Source: Streptomyces sp. 11x1 (lineage in GTDB: Bacteria; Actinomycetota; Actinomycetes; Streptomycetales; Streptomycetaceae). Taken from it: a stretch of DNA of 64,000 nucleotides. The position numbers and the translations under genes are program-made. Positions within the stretch are counted from its first letter, which is position 1. Every line of letters begins with the position of its first letter. Shown here piece after piece: positions 32,356 to 39,793 of this stretch. Under the pieces are notes generated by a model. It ran no database searches and was not told where the DNA came from. It saw nothing but the letters and a program-made list of their open reading frames with translations. The DNA lies in NCBI RefSeq assembly GCF_032598905.1, contig NZ_CP122458.1:2170001-2234000 (forward strand), in the 5' to 3' direction.

Positions 32356-32395
32356 GCGCTGTTCCCCGCGCCCAAGGGGGCGCGGGGAACAGCGC
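32356..32395. repeat. perfect palindromic element, copy 3 of the interspersed repeat
   Basis: GCGCTGTTCCCCGCGCCC (32356-32373) pairs perfectly with 32378-32395 across AAGG. The following bases, GATCAGCCCCCACTCACCCG, are shared with the other copies. It lies downstream of rsgA and upstream of the ada-alkA start, so it may also terminate rsgA transcription. Confidence 0.9.
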
Positions 32396-32425
32396 GATCA
32401 GCCCCCACTCACCCGCGGCCGAAGA

Positions 32426-33544
32426 TCAGCGGTGCCCACCCCTCTTCGCCTCCATCGCCGCGCGCCCCTGCGCACCCCGCCGCTTCCACTCCTTGCGGAT
32501 CTCCGCCCGCAGCCGCGCGTCGCTCTTGGCGACGATGCGCTGATTCTCGCGGAGCAGCTTGCGGTAGCTGTCGAGCCGCCGCTCGGGCAGTTCACCGGAC
32601 TCGACGGCGCCGAGGACCGCGCAGCCGGGCTCGGCGAGGTGCGCGCAGTCGTGGAAGCGGCAGTCCGCGGCCAGTTCCTCGATCTCGGCGAAGACCTGCC
32701 CGACCCCGGTCTCGGCGTCCCAGAGGCCGACCCCGCGCAGTCCGGGGGTGTCGATGAGGACTCCGCCGCCGGGCAGGGCGAGCAGGTTGCGGGTGGTCGT
32801 GGTGTGCCGTCCCTTGCCGTCCACGTCGCGGGTGGCCTGGACGTCCATGACGTCGTCGCCGAGCAGGGCGTTGGCGAGGGTCGACTTGCCGGCGCCGGAC
32901 TGTCCGAGGAGCACGGAGGTGCCGCCGGAGATCACCGCCGCTAGGACGTCGAGGCCCTCGCCGTGGGTGGAGCTGACCGTCAGCACGGGAACGCCGGGCG
33001 CGGTGGTCTCCACGTCCTGCACGAGGTGCCCCAGTGTGACGGCGTCCGGCACGAGGTCGGCCTTGGTGAGCACGACCACGGGCTGGGCCCCGGACTCCCA
33101 GGCCAGCGCGAGGAACCGTTCGACACGGCCGAGGTCGAGTTCCACGGCGAGCGACACCGCGACGACCGCGTGGTCGACGTTGGCGGCGAGGATCTGTCCC
33201 TCGGCGCGCTTGGAGGAGGTGGAGCGGACGAAGGCGCTGCGGCGCGGCAGGTACGTGCGGACGTACCGGGGGTCGCCCGCGGGTTCCACGGCGACCCAGT
33301 CGCCCGTGCAGACGACCCGCATGGGGTCGTGGGGGGTGACGAACGCCGTGTCGGCCCGCAGCGGACCGTCCGCGGTGACGACGTCGCACTGCCCGCGGTC
33401 GACACGCACGACCCGCCCGGCGATCAGGCCCTCGGCGTCGTACGGGGCGAAGGCGTCCGCCCAGGAGGTGTCCCAGCCGTACGGGACGAGGGGGTGGGAG
33501 GAGGAGGACGACAGGGACGAGCCCGGGAAAGAGGAGAGAGACAA
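32426..33544 (-). CDS. rsgA: ribosome small-subunit-dependent GTPase A (RsgA/YjeQ) paralogue
   Basis: The 372-residue product has an OB-fold segment (RVVRVDRGQCDVVTADGPLR), the circularly permuted GTPase with VVVLTKADLV (G4), SVLLGQSGAGKSTLANALLG (G1) and VLIDTPGLRGVGL (G3), and a C-terminal zinc motif (CRFHDCAHLAEPGCAV). RsgA proteins act in late 30S subunit assembly. No ATG or GTG precedes the conserved part; TTG at 33542-33544 has GAAGGG at a suitable distance. That Shine-Dalgarno can pair with the start codon region. A short ORF with a strong ribosome-binding site lies upstream. Confidence 0.88.
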   Translation of the reverse strand: MSLSSFPGSSLSSSSSHPLVPYGWDTSWADAFAPYDAEGLIAGRVVRVDRGQCDVVTADGPLRADTAFVTPHDPMRVVCTGDWVAVEPAGDPRYVRTYLPRRSAFVRSTSSKRAEGQILAANVDHAVVAVSLAVELDLGRVERFLALAWESGAQPVVVLTKADLVPDAVTLGHLVQDVETTAPGVPVLTVSSTHGEGLDVLAAVISGGTSVLLGQSGAGKSTLANALLGDDVMDVQATRDVDGKGRHTTTTRNLLALPGGGVLIDTPGLRGVGLWDAETGVGQVFAEIEELAADCRFHDCAHLAEPGCAVLGAVESGELPERRLDSYRKLLRENQRIVAKSDARLRAEIRKEWKRRGAQGRAAMEAKRGGHR

Positions 33545-33555
33545 GGGTGACCCTT
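33543..33555 (-). promoter_or_regulatory. hairpin sequestering the rsgA Shine-Dalgarno and start codon
   Basis: AAGGGTGACCCTT (plus strand) is a perfect dyad. In the mRNA the GAAGGG ribosome-binding site pairs with CCCTT, which includes part of the TTG start. A second perfect palindrome, GCGTCCGCGGACGC (33574-33587), lies between it and the leader ORF stop. Confidence 0.55.
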
Positions 33556-33602
33556 CACAGGGGTGGCCCGGCGGCGTCCGCGGACGCGAGAGAAGAGAGA
33601 AG

Positions 33603-33674
33603 TCAGCCGGCGGCCACGGAGGTGGACTGGATGGATTCCTGGATGCGGGTAGCGCCCATCGCAGTGACAGCCAT
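33603..33674 (-). CDS. 23-residue leader peptide ORF upstream of rsgA
   Basis: The ATG at 33672-33674 opens MAVTAMGATRIQESIQ and continues seven more residues to TGA at 33603-33605. CAGGAGGTG lies seven bases before the ATG and is one of the best Shine-Dalgarno matches in the window. It ends 58 bases before the rsgA TTG. No homologue is recognised. The strong initiation signal and its place in a structured leader suggest a regulatory upstream ORF rather than a working small protein, but both remain possible. Confidence 0.6.
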   Translation of the reverse strand: MAVTAMGATRIQESIQSTSVAAG

Positions 33675-33743
33675 CGGTCGACACCTCCTGTCTCACTCGT
33701 TGTGGCGACGGCGGCCGGAACAGCCGCCGTGCTCGGTGATCTC

Positions 33744-33774
33744 ACCCTAGCGGGGGCCCGTGGGCCCCCGTCAA
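33744..33774 (-). promoter_or_regulatory. rsgA promoter with MerR-type 19-bp dyad spacer
   Basis: On the minus strand TTGACG (33769-33774) and TAGGGT (33744-33749) are 19 bp apart. The spacer is almost wholly the dyad GGGGGCCC/GGGCCCCC (33752-33769). A 19-20 bp spacer filled by a dyad is the architecture activated by MerR-family proteins. A leader hairpin with 8-bp arms follows at 33708-33730. Confidence 0.6.
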
Positions 33775-33821
33775 TCGAATTTCCGCGCCGCGTTCCGTGC
33801 CTCGTGCGTCGCGTTCCGCGC

Positions 33822-35354
33822 TCAGCCCGCCCGGTCGCACTTCTTCCCGTTGAGCGTGAAGTCCACGGGGGCGGGGTTGTCGTAGCCCTCCCAGATTCCG
33901 AGGAAGCCGACGCCGAAGGTGCCGCCGGCGGCGACGGTCTTGTTGTAGTCGGCGGAGGTGGCGGTGACCTTGGTGCCCTCCTGGTCGAAGGTGCCGTCCC
34001 ACATCTGGGTGACGCGCTGGTCGGCCGCGTAGGTCCAGGCGATGTGCCAGCCGTCGAGGGCCTCGGTGGAGGTGACGGTGACGGTGCCCTGGAAGCCGCC
34101 GGGCCATTCGTTGACGACCTGGTAGCGGACGTGGCAGGTGGCCTCGGAGGACTTGCCGGGGTCCACGGGCTGATGGGTGACCCGGGCGGGCGTCGAGGCG
34201 TCGCCCTGGGGTTCCTCGTTGCTGTTGCCGCCGCCCTTGCCCTCGCCCTTCTCGTCGTCCGTGTCGCCGGAACCGGTCTCGCCGGGCCGCGACGTGCTCT
34301 GCAGCTCCGACGACCCGCCGTCGGACGGGGCGCCGGTCACCGGGAACCTCGGGTCCTGCTGCACCACCGACGAGTCCCGGGCGGACGAGCCCTCGGCGAC
34401 GGTCTCGTCGTCGCCGAACGGCATGAGGGAGACCGCGAGCGCCAGCAAGGATACGAGGCCGGCTCCGACGAGCACCCCGTTGCGGCTGAACCGGGGCTTC
34501 GCCTCCCTGCCCGGTGAGAGTCCCCGGTCGGTGCCGGTGGAGTCCGCGCGCCCGGGGAGCAGTCCGGCATCGGCAGCGCGGCGGCGGCGCTCCAGGTAGG
34601 CGAGTCCGCTCCAGCCGATCACACCGTTGGCGAGGGCGGCGGGCAGTCCGCCGCCGTGCAGGCCGAGGCAGGCCGCGGCCTCGGCGCACTGCACGCAGGT
34701 GGCGAGGTGGCGGGAGAGGTCCTCGGGGGTGTCGGTGCCGGGCGAGCGGGTGACCGCGTCCAGCAGCCGGGCGTAGGTGCGGCAGTCGGCGTGCAGGGGC
34801 GCGTCGAGCTGACCGCGGTGGCAGCGGTCCCGGAACAGCGCCCGCACCTGGTCGAGTTCGGTGCTCGCGACCGCCGGGTCGAGGCCGAGCCGGCGGGCCA
34901 CCGAGCCCAGCGGCAGCGACTCGACCTCGGCGAGCCACAGCAGGGCCGCGTCTGGTTCCTGCATGTCCCGCAGGGCACGCAGGGCGAGAGGCCGGTACAG
35001 CGGCGGGCCGGTGTACCGGGCGGCCTTGTCCGAGTTGAGCCAGAGGCGCAGCTCGGGGTCGAGCCGGTGGCCCTGGCCGCCCGCCTCCCAGGCGGCGGCG
35101 CTGGTCCTGACCCAGGTCAGGAGGAACGGTATTCGAGGCAGGCGCAGGGCACGCCGACCGGCACCGCGGTCGGCCCCCGCCTCGTGCTCCAGGGCGTGTG
35201 CCTCGTGCATGCCGTTCGTGAAGGCCTCGGTGGCCAGTTGGGTCGCCGCGGCCGACCCGGACGTGCACAGGTCGGCGTACGACAGGACCGCGTCCCAGCA
35301 CTCCGAGAACAGCGCGGCCTCGGCGGCGTCCTGGGGCTTCGGCAGGTCGGGCAT
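33822..35354 (-). CDS. sigma-like / zinc-finger anti-sigma / CBM2 transmembrane fusion protein
   Basis: The 510-residue protein combines a sigma-like region (1-180, with the HTH-like LPLGSVARRLGLDPAVASTE), a zinc-binding anti-sigma motif HLATCVQC (H216, C220, C223), one membrane helix (292-312, VLVGAGLVSLLALAVSLMPF), an acidic Ser/Gly linker (about 315-400) and a C-terminal cellulose-binding module of family 2 (VRYQVVNEWPGGFQGTVTVT to NGKKC). The N-terminus would be cytosolic and the CBM outside, so it looks like a polysaccharide-sensing signal protein. GCAGGAGAC precedes the ATG at 35354. Confidence 0.85.
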   Translation of the reverse strand: MPDLPKPQDAAEAALFSECWDAVLSYADLCTSGSAAATQLATEAFTNGMHEAHALEHEAGADRGAGRRALRLPRIPFLLTWVRTSAAAWEAGGQGHRLDPELRLWLNSDKAARYTGPPLYRPLALRALRDMQEPDAALLWLAEVESLPLGSVARRLGLDPAVASTELDQVRALFRDRCHRGQLDAPLHADCRTYARLLDAVTRSPGTDTPEDLSRHLATCVQCAEAAACLGLHGGGLPAALANGVIGWSGLAYLERRRRAADAGLLPGRADSTGTDRGLSPGREAKPRFSRNGVLVGAGLVSLLALAVSLMPFGDDETVAEGSSARDSSVVQQDPRFPVTGAPSDGGSSELQSTSRPGETGSGDTDDEKGEGKGGGNSNEEPQGDASTPARVTHQPVDPGKSSEATCHVRYQVVNEWPGGFQGTVTVTSTEALDGWHIAWTYAADQRVTQMWDGTFDQEGTKVTATSADYNKTVAAGGTFGVGFLGIWEGYDNPAPVDFTLNGKKCDRAG

Positions 35355-35504
35355 GGGTCTCCTGCATCCAACAGAGCGAGGGGGGAAGTGGGCAAAAGTA
35401 GTCAACTGCCCTTTAAATCCAAGGGAGTTGGGGGGACCACCTTGCGATGGCCCAGAGCTTTTCACGCTTCCCACACAACTGACAAGCTACGTCTTCAAAC
35501 GTGG

Positions 35505-35583
35505 TTACCAGTGGTCACACTGTTGAGTTGTACGCACGCCGTCCCCGATCGACTCAACCGCCTCAGGAATTACCAGTAGTTAC
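35505..35583. repeat. two direct copies of TTACCAGTRGTYA
   Basis: TTACCAGTGGTCAC (35505-35518) recurs as TTACCAGTAGTTAC (35570-35583), 65 bp apart. The second copy overlaps the stop codon of the radical SAM gene. They may be regulator sites for the CBM2 fusion gene downstream on the minus strand. Confidence 0.4.
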
Positions 35584-36905
35584 TCGGCGGAAACCTCCTC
35601 GACGGCCGGGAGGCTGTCCATGAAGGAGCTGACGGAGAAGACGGCACGGCCGGGTCCGGGCGGGCCGTATCCGGGCGGCGACGACAGCCCGAACTCGTCC
35701 ATCGTGGCGCGGTAGGCCTGCAGCAGCCGGATGTGGTACTCCAGCGGCGCGCCCTGCGGGTTGGCCTTGCCGAGCGGGGTGGTGGGCTCCGGGCACCACG
35801 TGGTGAAGCGGGGCGTGATGCCCTGCGACATGAAGAAACGCAGACCCTCGGTGGTCGAGGCGATCGCCTCGTCGACCGTCTTGAACCCGAAGGGCTCGGC
35901 CATCTCCACGCCCGCCACGAAGTTGGGGATCACGTTGCGCGCGCCGAAGACACCGGCCGAGTCCAGGATCCGCTTGTGCCACTCGTCGCGGCCGACGTAC
36001 CGCTCCTTGCCGGGGCAGTACATCTTGAACAGGTACTCGTCCCACACCTCGTAGTTGGGGTGGTAGATCTTCACGCCGTAGTCGTGGAAACGCTTGACGT
36101 CGTCCAGCGGCAGCGCCTGCGCGACGACCTTCCCGATCCAGCGGTCCGGGAAGCGCTCCTCGATGGCCTTGGCGTAGTGGCCGTAGAAGTCGGCCTCGTC
36201 GCGGCCCGCGACCGTCTTGGTGATGGCGCCGCCGGTGAGCGTGTACGCGGTGGACGTCTTCGCCGTGTCGTACCGGTCGATGATCTCCAGGGCTTCGAGG
36301 ACCTCGTCGACGTCCTTCACACCCGTGTACGGCCGGCCCGCCGCCTTGTGCTGGCGCCAGTTGTGGTTGATGTCGCAGTACTGGCACTCCTCCTTGGCGC
36401 CGAAGTACTGGCAGACGCGGAAGACGGTGAGATAGATCAGGTAGCCCCACTGGATGGTGGGGGCCACCTCCATCACGGACTTTCCGTTGGAGAGGGTGTG
36501 CTTGTAGTACTCCGGCATGGGCGGGACGCCGACGTCCGCAATGCGCTTGCCGTCGAGGTACAGGCCGAGGAGGCCGTCCTCGTCGGACGCCACCCGGTAG
36601 GGCGAGGACGGGTTGACCCGTACGGAGACGACCGTGCGCCGCAGGTCGTACGGGCCGCCGGTGAGGATGATCTCCTCCGGCGGGCGGCGCAGGGCGGCCT
36701 CGCCGAGCTCGGGGAGGGTGCCGTGGTCGAAGGAGAAGATGAAGTACGACTTCGGCTTGACCTCGCCCTTCTCGTTGTCGCTCAGCGCGGAGGCGTCGAA
36801 GGCCACGCCGCCCCTGAGCAGGTCCTCCTTGAAGACGGCTTCCCGTGGCACGTGCGGGAACCTCTCCATCAGGTCCTCCACCAGTGCGGTGCGGCTGCCA
36901 TCCAT
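35580..36905 (-). CDS. radical SAM protein with CX8CX2C cluster motif
   Basis: The 441-residue protein has one cysteine cluster fitting a radical SAM 4Fe-4S site, VCQYFGAKEECQYCDINHNW near residue 178, but with eight residues between the first two cysteines instead of the usual three. TIM-barrel-like segments follow (ALEIIDRYDTAKTSTAYTLT; GVKIYHPNYEVWDEYLFKMY; RNVIPNFVAGVEMAEPFGF). GAGGAGA precedes the ATG at 36905. No substrate peptide or partner enzyme is adjacent. It is a conserved but uncharacterised enzyme. Confidence 0.85.
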   Translation of the reverse strand: MDGSRTALVEDLMERFPHVPREAVFKEDLLRGGVAFDASALSDNEKGEVKPKSYFIFSFDHGTLPELGEAALRRPPEEIILTGGPYDLRRTVVSVRVNPSSPYRVASDEDGLLGLYLDGKRIADVGVPPMPEYYKHTLSNGKSVMEVAPTIQWGYLIYLTVFRVCQYFGAKEECQYCDINHNWRQHKAAGRPYTGVKDVDEVLEALEIIDRYDTAKTSTAYTLTGGAITKTVAGRDEADFYGHYAKAIEERFPDRWIGKVVAQALPLDDVKRFHDYGVKIYHPNYEVWDEYLFKMYCPGKERYVGRDEWHKRILDSAGVFGARNVIPNFVAGVEMAEPFGFKTVDEAIASTTEGLRFFMSQGITPRFTTWCPEPTTPLGKANPQGAPLEYHIRLLQAYRATMDEFGLSSPPGYGPPGPGRAVFSVSSFMDSLPAVEEVSAE

Positions 36906-37162
36906 CCCGTTGTCTCCTCGCTCCCGACGACGCGCGGGGGTCGCCCGCGCGCATTCCCCACGGTATGCCTCCGGCGGTCGGGCGGAGGGGGTGGGGGGTG
37001 GTTCGGGGCGTGGCGCCTTCCAGCTCGGGGAGGTAGGGGTGCGTCGGCGGGTGGGGGTGGGGGTGCGAGTAGGTGAGGTACAGGAATCCCGGTGAGAACG
37101 ATCATGGTCGTCTAGCACACGCGATCGGCAGGTGCGGGGGTTCGGAGGAAGATCCTCGATCG
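36906..37162. other. intergenic region upstream of the radical SAM gene
   Basis: No gene is supported. The sequence is GC-rich with G-tracts (GGAGGGGGTGGGGGGTGG near 36987) and then a less GC-rich stretch near 37080-37120 (GAGAACGATCATGGTCGTCT) that may carry promoter elements. Confidence 0.4.
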
Positions 37163-37315
37163 CTGCCGGACGCGGCGAGCGCCGCGAACGAGTTCCTCGG
37201 CATGATCGCCAACTGCGTCCTGTGGCCCCGCATGCTGCTGACCGACTGCAACCCCGCAGCCTCCGACATCCACGACGCCGTCGAACAGACCGTCCAGACC
37301 ATGCTCGCCAGGTAC
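37163..37315 (+). pseudogene. TetR family regulator, C-terminal remnant
   Basis: This frame reads SAANEFLGMIANCVLWPRML, then LTDCNPAASDIHDAVEQTVQ and TMLARY, matching the C-terminal dimerisation helices of TetR/AcrR regulators. There is no DNA-binding N-terminus upstream, and a run of 11 C at about 37315-37325 follows instead of a stop. It is a relic of a regulator gene. Confidence 0.65.
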
Positions 37316-37388
37316 CCCCCCCCCCCGACCTGCCGGCCTGACCCGAAGCCGTTGAACGTTGGTATCGTGGCCGTACCCGCCCACCGCC

Positions 37389-38048
37389 TCAGGCCAACCG
37401 CCGCAGATCCTCCAGATACCGCAGGACGGCCGCGACACGGCGGTCCACCTGGTCCATCGGGGACAGGTCGAGTTTCGCGAAAATGCTGCGGATGTGCTTG
37501 TGGACGGCGCCGTCGGTGACGACGAGCCTCTCGGCGATGGCAGAGTTGCCCAGCCCTTCGGCCATCAGGGCGAGTACGTCCCGTTCGCGAGGGCTGAGCC
37601 GTTCCAAGCGGGTGTCCTGGCGGGAGCGGGTGAAGAGCTGGGAGACGACCTCCGGGTCGATGGCGGTGCCGCCACCGGCGACGCGGCGGAGCGCATCCAT
37701 GAACTCCTCGACGCGGCCGACACGTTCCTTGAGCAGGTAGCCGAGGCCGTTCACCCCGTTGCCGAGCAGTTCGGTGGCGAAGCTCTGCTCGACGTACGCG
37801 GACAGCACGAGCACGGCGAGGTCGGGCCGTCGGCGCCGGGCCTCGACCGCGGCGACGATCCCCTCGTCGGTATGGGTCGGCGGCATCCGTACGTCCAGGA
37901 TGGCGACGTCCGGCTTGTGTACGTCGATGGCATCCAGCGCCTCGTCGGGGTTCCCCGCAGTGGCCACCACGTCGAGCCCCTCGGCACGCAGCAGCAGGCC
38001 GAGCCCCTCGCGGAGCAGGGCGTCGTCCTCAGCTATCACAATCCGCAC
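37389..38048 (-). CDS. NarL/LuxR family response regulator
   Basis: The 219-residue protein has a receiver domain (RIVIAEDDALLREGLGLLLR; phospho-acceptor Asp in VAILDVRMPP; VLSAY) and a LuxR HTH (LSPRERDVLALMAEGLGNSA; IAERLVVTDGAVHKHIRSIF). TGGAG six bases before the GTG at 38048 sets the start. It lies 43 bases below its histidine kinase gene and probably controls the divergent ABC transporter. Confidence 0.93.
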   Translation of the reverse strand: MRIVIAEDDALLREGLGLLLRAEGLDVVATAGNPDEALDAIDVHKPDVAILDVRMPPTHTDEGIVAAVEARRRRPDLAVLVLSAYVEQSFATELLGNGVNGLGYLLKERVGRVEEFMDALRRVAGGGTAIDPEVVSQLFTRSRQDTRLERLSPRERDVLALMAEGLGNSAIAERLVVTDGAVHKHIRSIFAKLDLSPMDQVDRRVAAVLRYLEDLRRLA

Positions 38049-38091
38049 GTCAGGCTCCACAGCTCGGATTCCGCAGGTCGGGCTTCGGCCG

Positions 38092-39414
38092 TCACATTCC
38101 ACAGGGAAGATCCACAGTCAGGACGGTCGGGCCACCGGGCGGACTGGTCACGGTCAGGGCGCCGTCGTGCGCGGCAATCCGGCGACGGATGCCGGCGAGC
38201 CCGGAGCCGCCGATCCCTTCACCGGCGCCGACGGCCCGGGGGGTGACCCCGGCGCCGCCCTTTCCGTCGTCCTCGACCGAAAGCCGGAGCCGGCCCCGGC
38301 CGCCGCGTGCCGTGACGACGGCGTGCCGGGCGCCGCTGTGCTTGGCGATGTTGGTGAGGGCCTCGGCGACGACGAAGTAGGCGGTCGCCTCGACGGAGGC
38401 GGCGCAGCGCTCGGGCACGTCCACGTCGATCCGGCAGGGCACAGCGCAGTCCGCGGCGAGCCCGGAGAGCGCACCCGCGAGGCCCCGGTCGGCCAGCACC
38501 GGCGGCAGGATGCCGCGGGCGACGGTACGCAGTTCGGCCAGCGCCTGTTCGGCTGCGGACTGGGCACGTTCGAGGAGTTCGTCGGCGCCCGCCGGGTCGC
38601 GGGCCACCATGCGACGGGACGCCCCGATCAGTACGGCGACGGAGACGAGCCGGTTCTGCGCGCCGTCGTGCAACGAGCGTTCGATGCGGCGCAGTTCGGT
38701 GGCGTGGGCGTCCAGGGCGGCGGCACGAGTGGCGGTCAGTTCCGCGACACGCAGGGAGAGGTCCGCGTCAGGGCCGGCTGACAGGAGCCGCCGGCCGGGG
38801 CCCGACTGGAGCCGTGCCATACCGGGCCCCAGGCCCAGAATGATGGCGACCCAGCCCACCCCCAGGAGCATCACGGCGAAGGCATCCAGCCAGGTGCGCG
38901 CGTGCCCGATGCCCACGGAGGTGGCGGTCGCGCCGTCGGGCATGAGCGTCCAGTACAGCGGGAACCCGGTGTCCCGCACGGCGAGGACCGGCAGCACGAC
39001 GCCAAGCAGTCCGAGCAGCGTCCCTACAGTCGAGTGCCGTACCAGCCAACCCAGTTCGCGGCGGGTGGTGGGGTCGACGAGCGCGGCCCGCAGCCGCTCG
39101 GGCGGGGGCTCGGGGGCGGCGACCTCGGGCCCCCAGCGGTTGAGTCGAGCCCGTTCCCGGCCCGCCAGGGCATGCAGGGTGCGCAGGAGCGCGGGCGCCG
39201 TCACCAGGCCGACACCCACGACGCCGGTCGCTGCGGCGAGCGTCAGGCACAGCAGCAACAGCAGGGCGAGCAGCGCCGTGTTGAGCCCGGACGCGAGCTG
39301 GGCGATCGCCTGGCCGGCGGCGCTCAGGGTCCGTAGCGCGATGTCCTTGAGGCTCTCGCGGCTGTCGAGTCGCTCCACCGCTCCACCGCCTGCCCCGCTC
39401 GTGCCCGTCGTCAT
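38092..39414 (-). CDS. sensor histidine kinase (HisKA_3 class)
   Basis: The 440-residue protein has an N-terminal membrane region of about four helices (LNTALLALLLLLCLTLAAAT; LVTAPALLRTLHAL; STVGTLLGLLGVVLPVLAV; AFAVMLLGVGWVAIILGLG). The dimerisation/phospho-acceptor motif RRIERSLHDGAQNRLVSVAV contains the conserved His, and a HATPase_c domain follows (VVAEALTNIAKHSGARHAVV; GGSGLAGIRRRIAAHDGAL). The short extracytoplasmic loops suggest sensing within the membrane, typical of kinases linked to ABC exporters. It is divergent from the exporter genes. Confidence 0.93.
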   Translation of the reverse strand: MTTGTSGAGGGAVERLDSRESLKDIALRTLSAAGQAIAQLASGLNTALLALLLLLCLTLAAATGVVGVGLVTAPALLRTLHALAGRERARLNRWGPEVAAPEPPPERLRAALVDPTTRRELGWLVRHSTVGTLLGLLGVVLPVLAVRDTGFPLYWTLMPDGATATSVGIGHARTWLDAFAVMLLGVGWVAIILGLGPGMARLQSGPGRRLLSAGPDADLSLRVAELTATRAAALDAHATELRRIERSLHDGAQNRLVSVAVLIGASRRMVARDPAGADELLERAQSAAEQALAELRTVARGILPPVLADRGLAGALSGLAADCAVPCRIDVDVPERCAASVEATAYFVVAEALTNIAKHSGARHAVVTARGGRGRLRLSVEDDGKGGAGVTPRAVGAGEGIGGSGLAGIRRRIAAHDGALTVTSPPGGPTVLTVDLPCGM

Positions 39415-39428
39415 ACGAACGACCCTAT

Positions 39429-39482
39429 GCCGTCGCCGAGTTCGACGGCATCCGGGCGGCGAGGAAGTACAGCCTGCTGTAC
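39429..39482. promoter_or_regulatory. two dyads in the kinase/ABC divergent spacer
   Basis: GCCGTCG/CGACGGC (39429-39449, seven-base spacer) and GTACAGCCTGCTGTAC (39467-39482, two seven-base arms around CT) are perfect inverted repeats in the 166-base spacer. The second is the better candidate site for the LuxR-type response regulator. Confidence 0.55.
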
Positions 39483-39580
39483 CCCGAACCGGGCGGGCTG
39501 CGGGATCGGCCGCCGGGGGTGCTGATCCATAGCGTCGGTGACAACGACGGAACCACCCCACGAGACACCGGGAGCAGCCC

Positions 39581-39793
39581 ATGCAGCACACGACAACCCC
39601 CGATCCCGCCGACCGGCTCGGCTCCGGGGACATCGCCCGCGCTCTCCTGTGGACGGTGTTGGTGGCCAGTGCGCTCGCCAACATGGCGGCCTCCTTCGGT
39701 GACGCCGACACCTGGGTGCACCTGGTGTGCGGCGCGGTCACCGTCCTGTGCGTGGGCACGCTCGTCGTACGGAACCTGCGGGGCCGGCGATGA
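39581..39793 (+). CDS. small two-helix membrane protein
   Basis: The 70-residue protein has two hydrophobic segments (ALLWTVLVASALANMAASF and VHLVCGAVTVLCVGTLVV) and a basic C-terminus (RNLRGRR). CGGGAGCAG precedes the ATG, and its stop overlaps the ATPase start (ATGA). It is probably co-translated with the exporter and may be an accessory subunit. No family is recognised. Confidence 0.75.
   Translation: MQHTTTPDPADRLGSGDIARALLWTVLVASALANMAASFGDADTWVHLVCGAVTVLCVGTLVVRNLRGRR

Noticed and set aside
33545..33745. Longer N-terminus for rsgA from 33745
   Set aside because: It would overlap the leader ORF and its Shine-Dalgarno, and the added residues are not RsgA-like.
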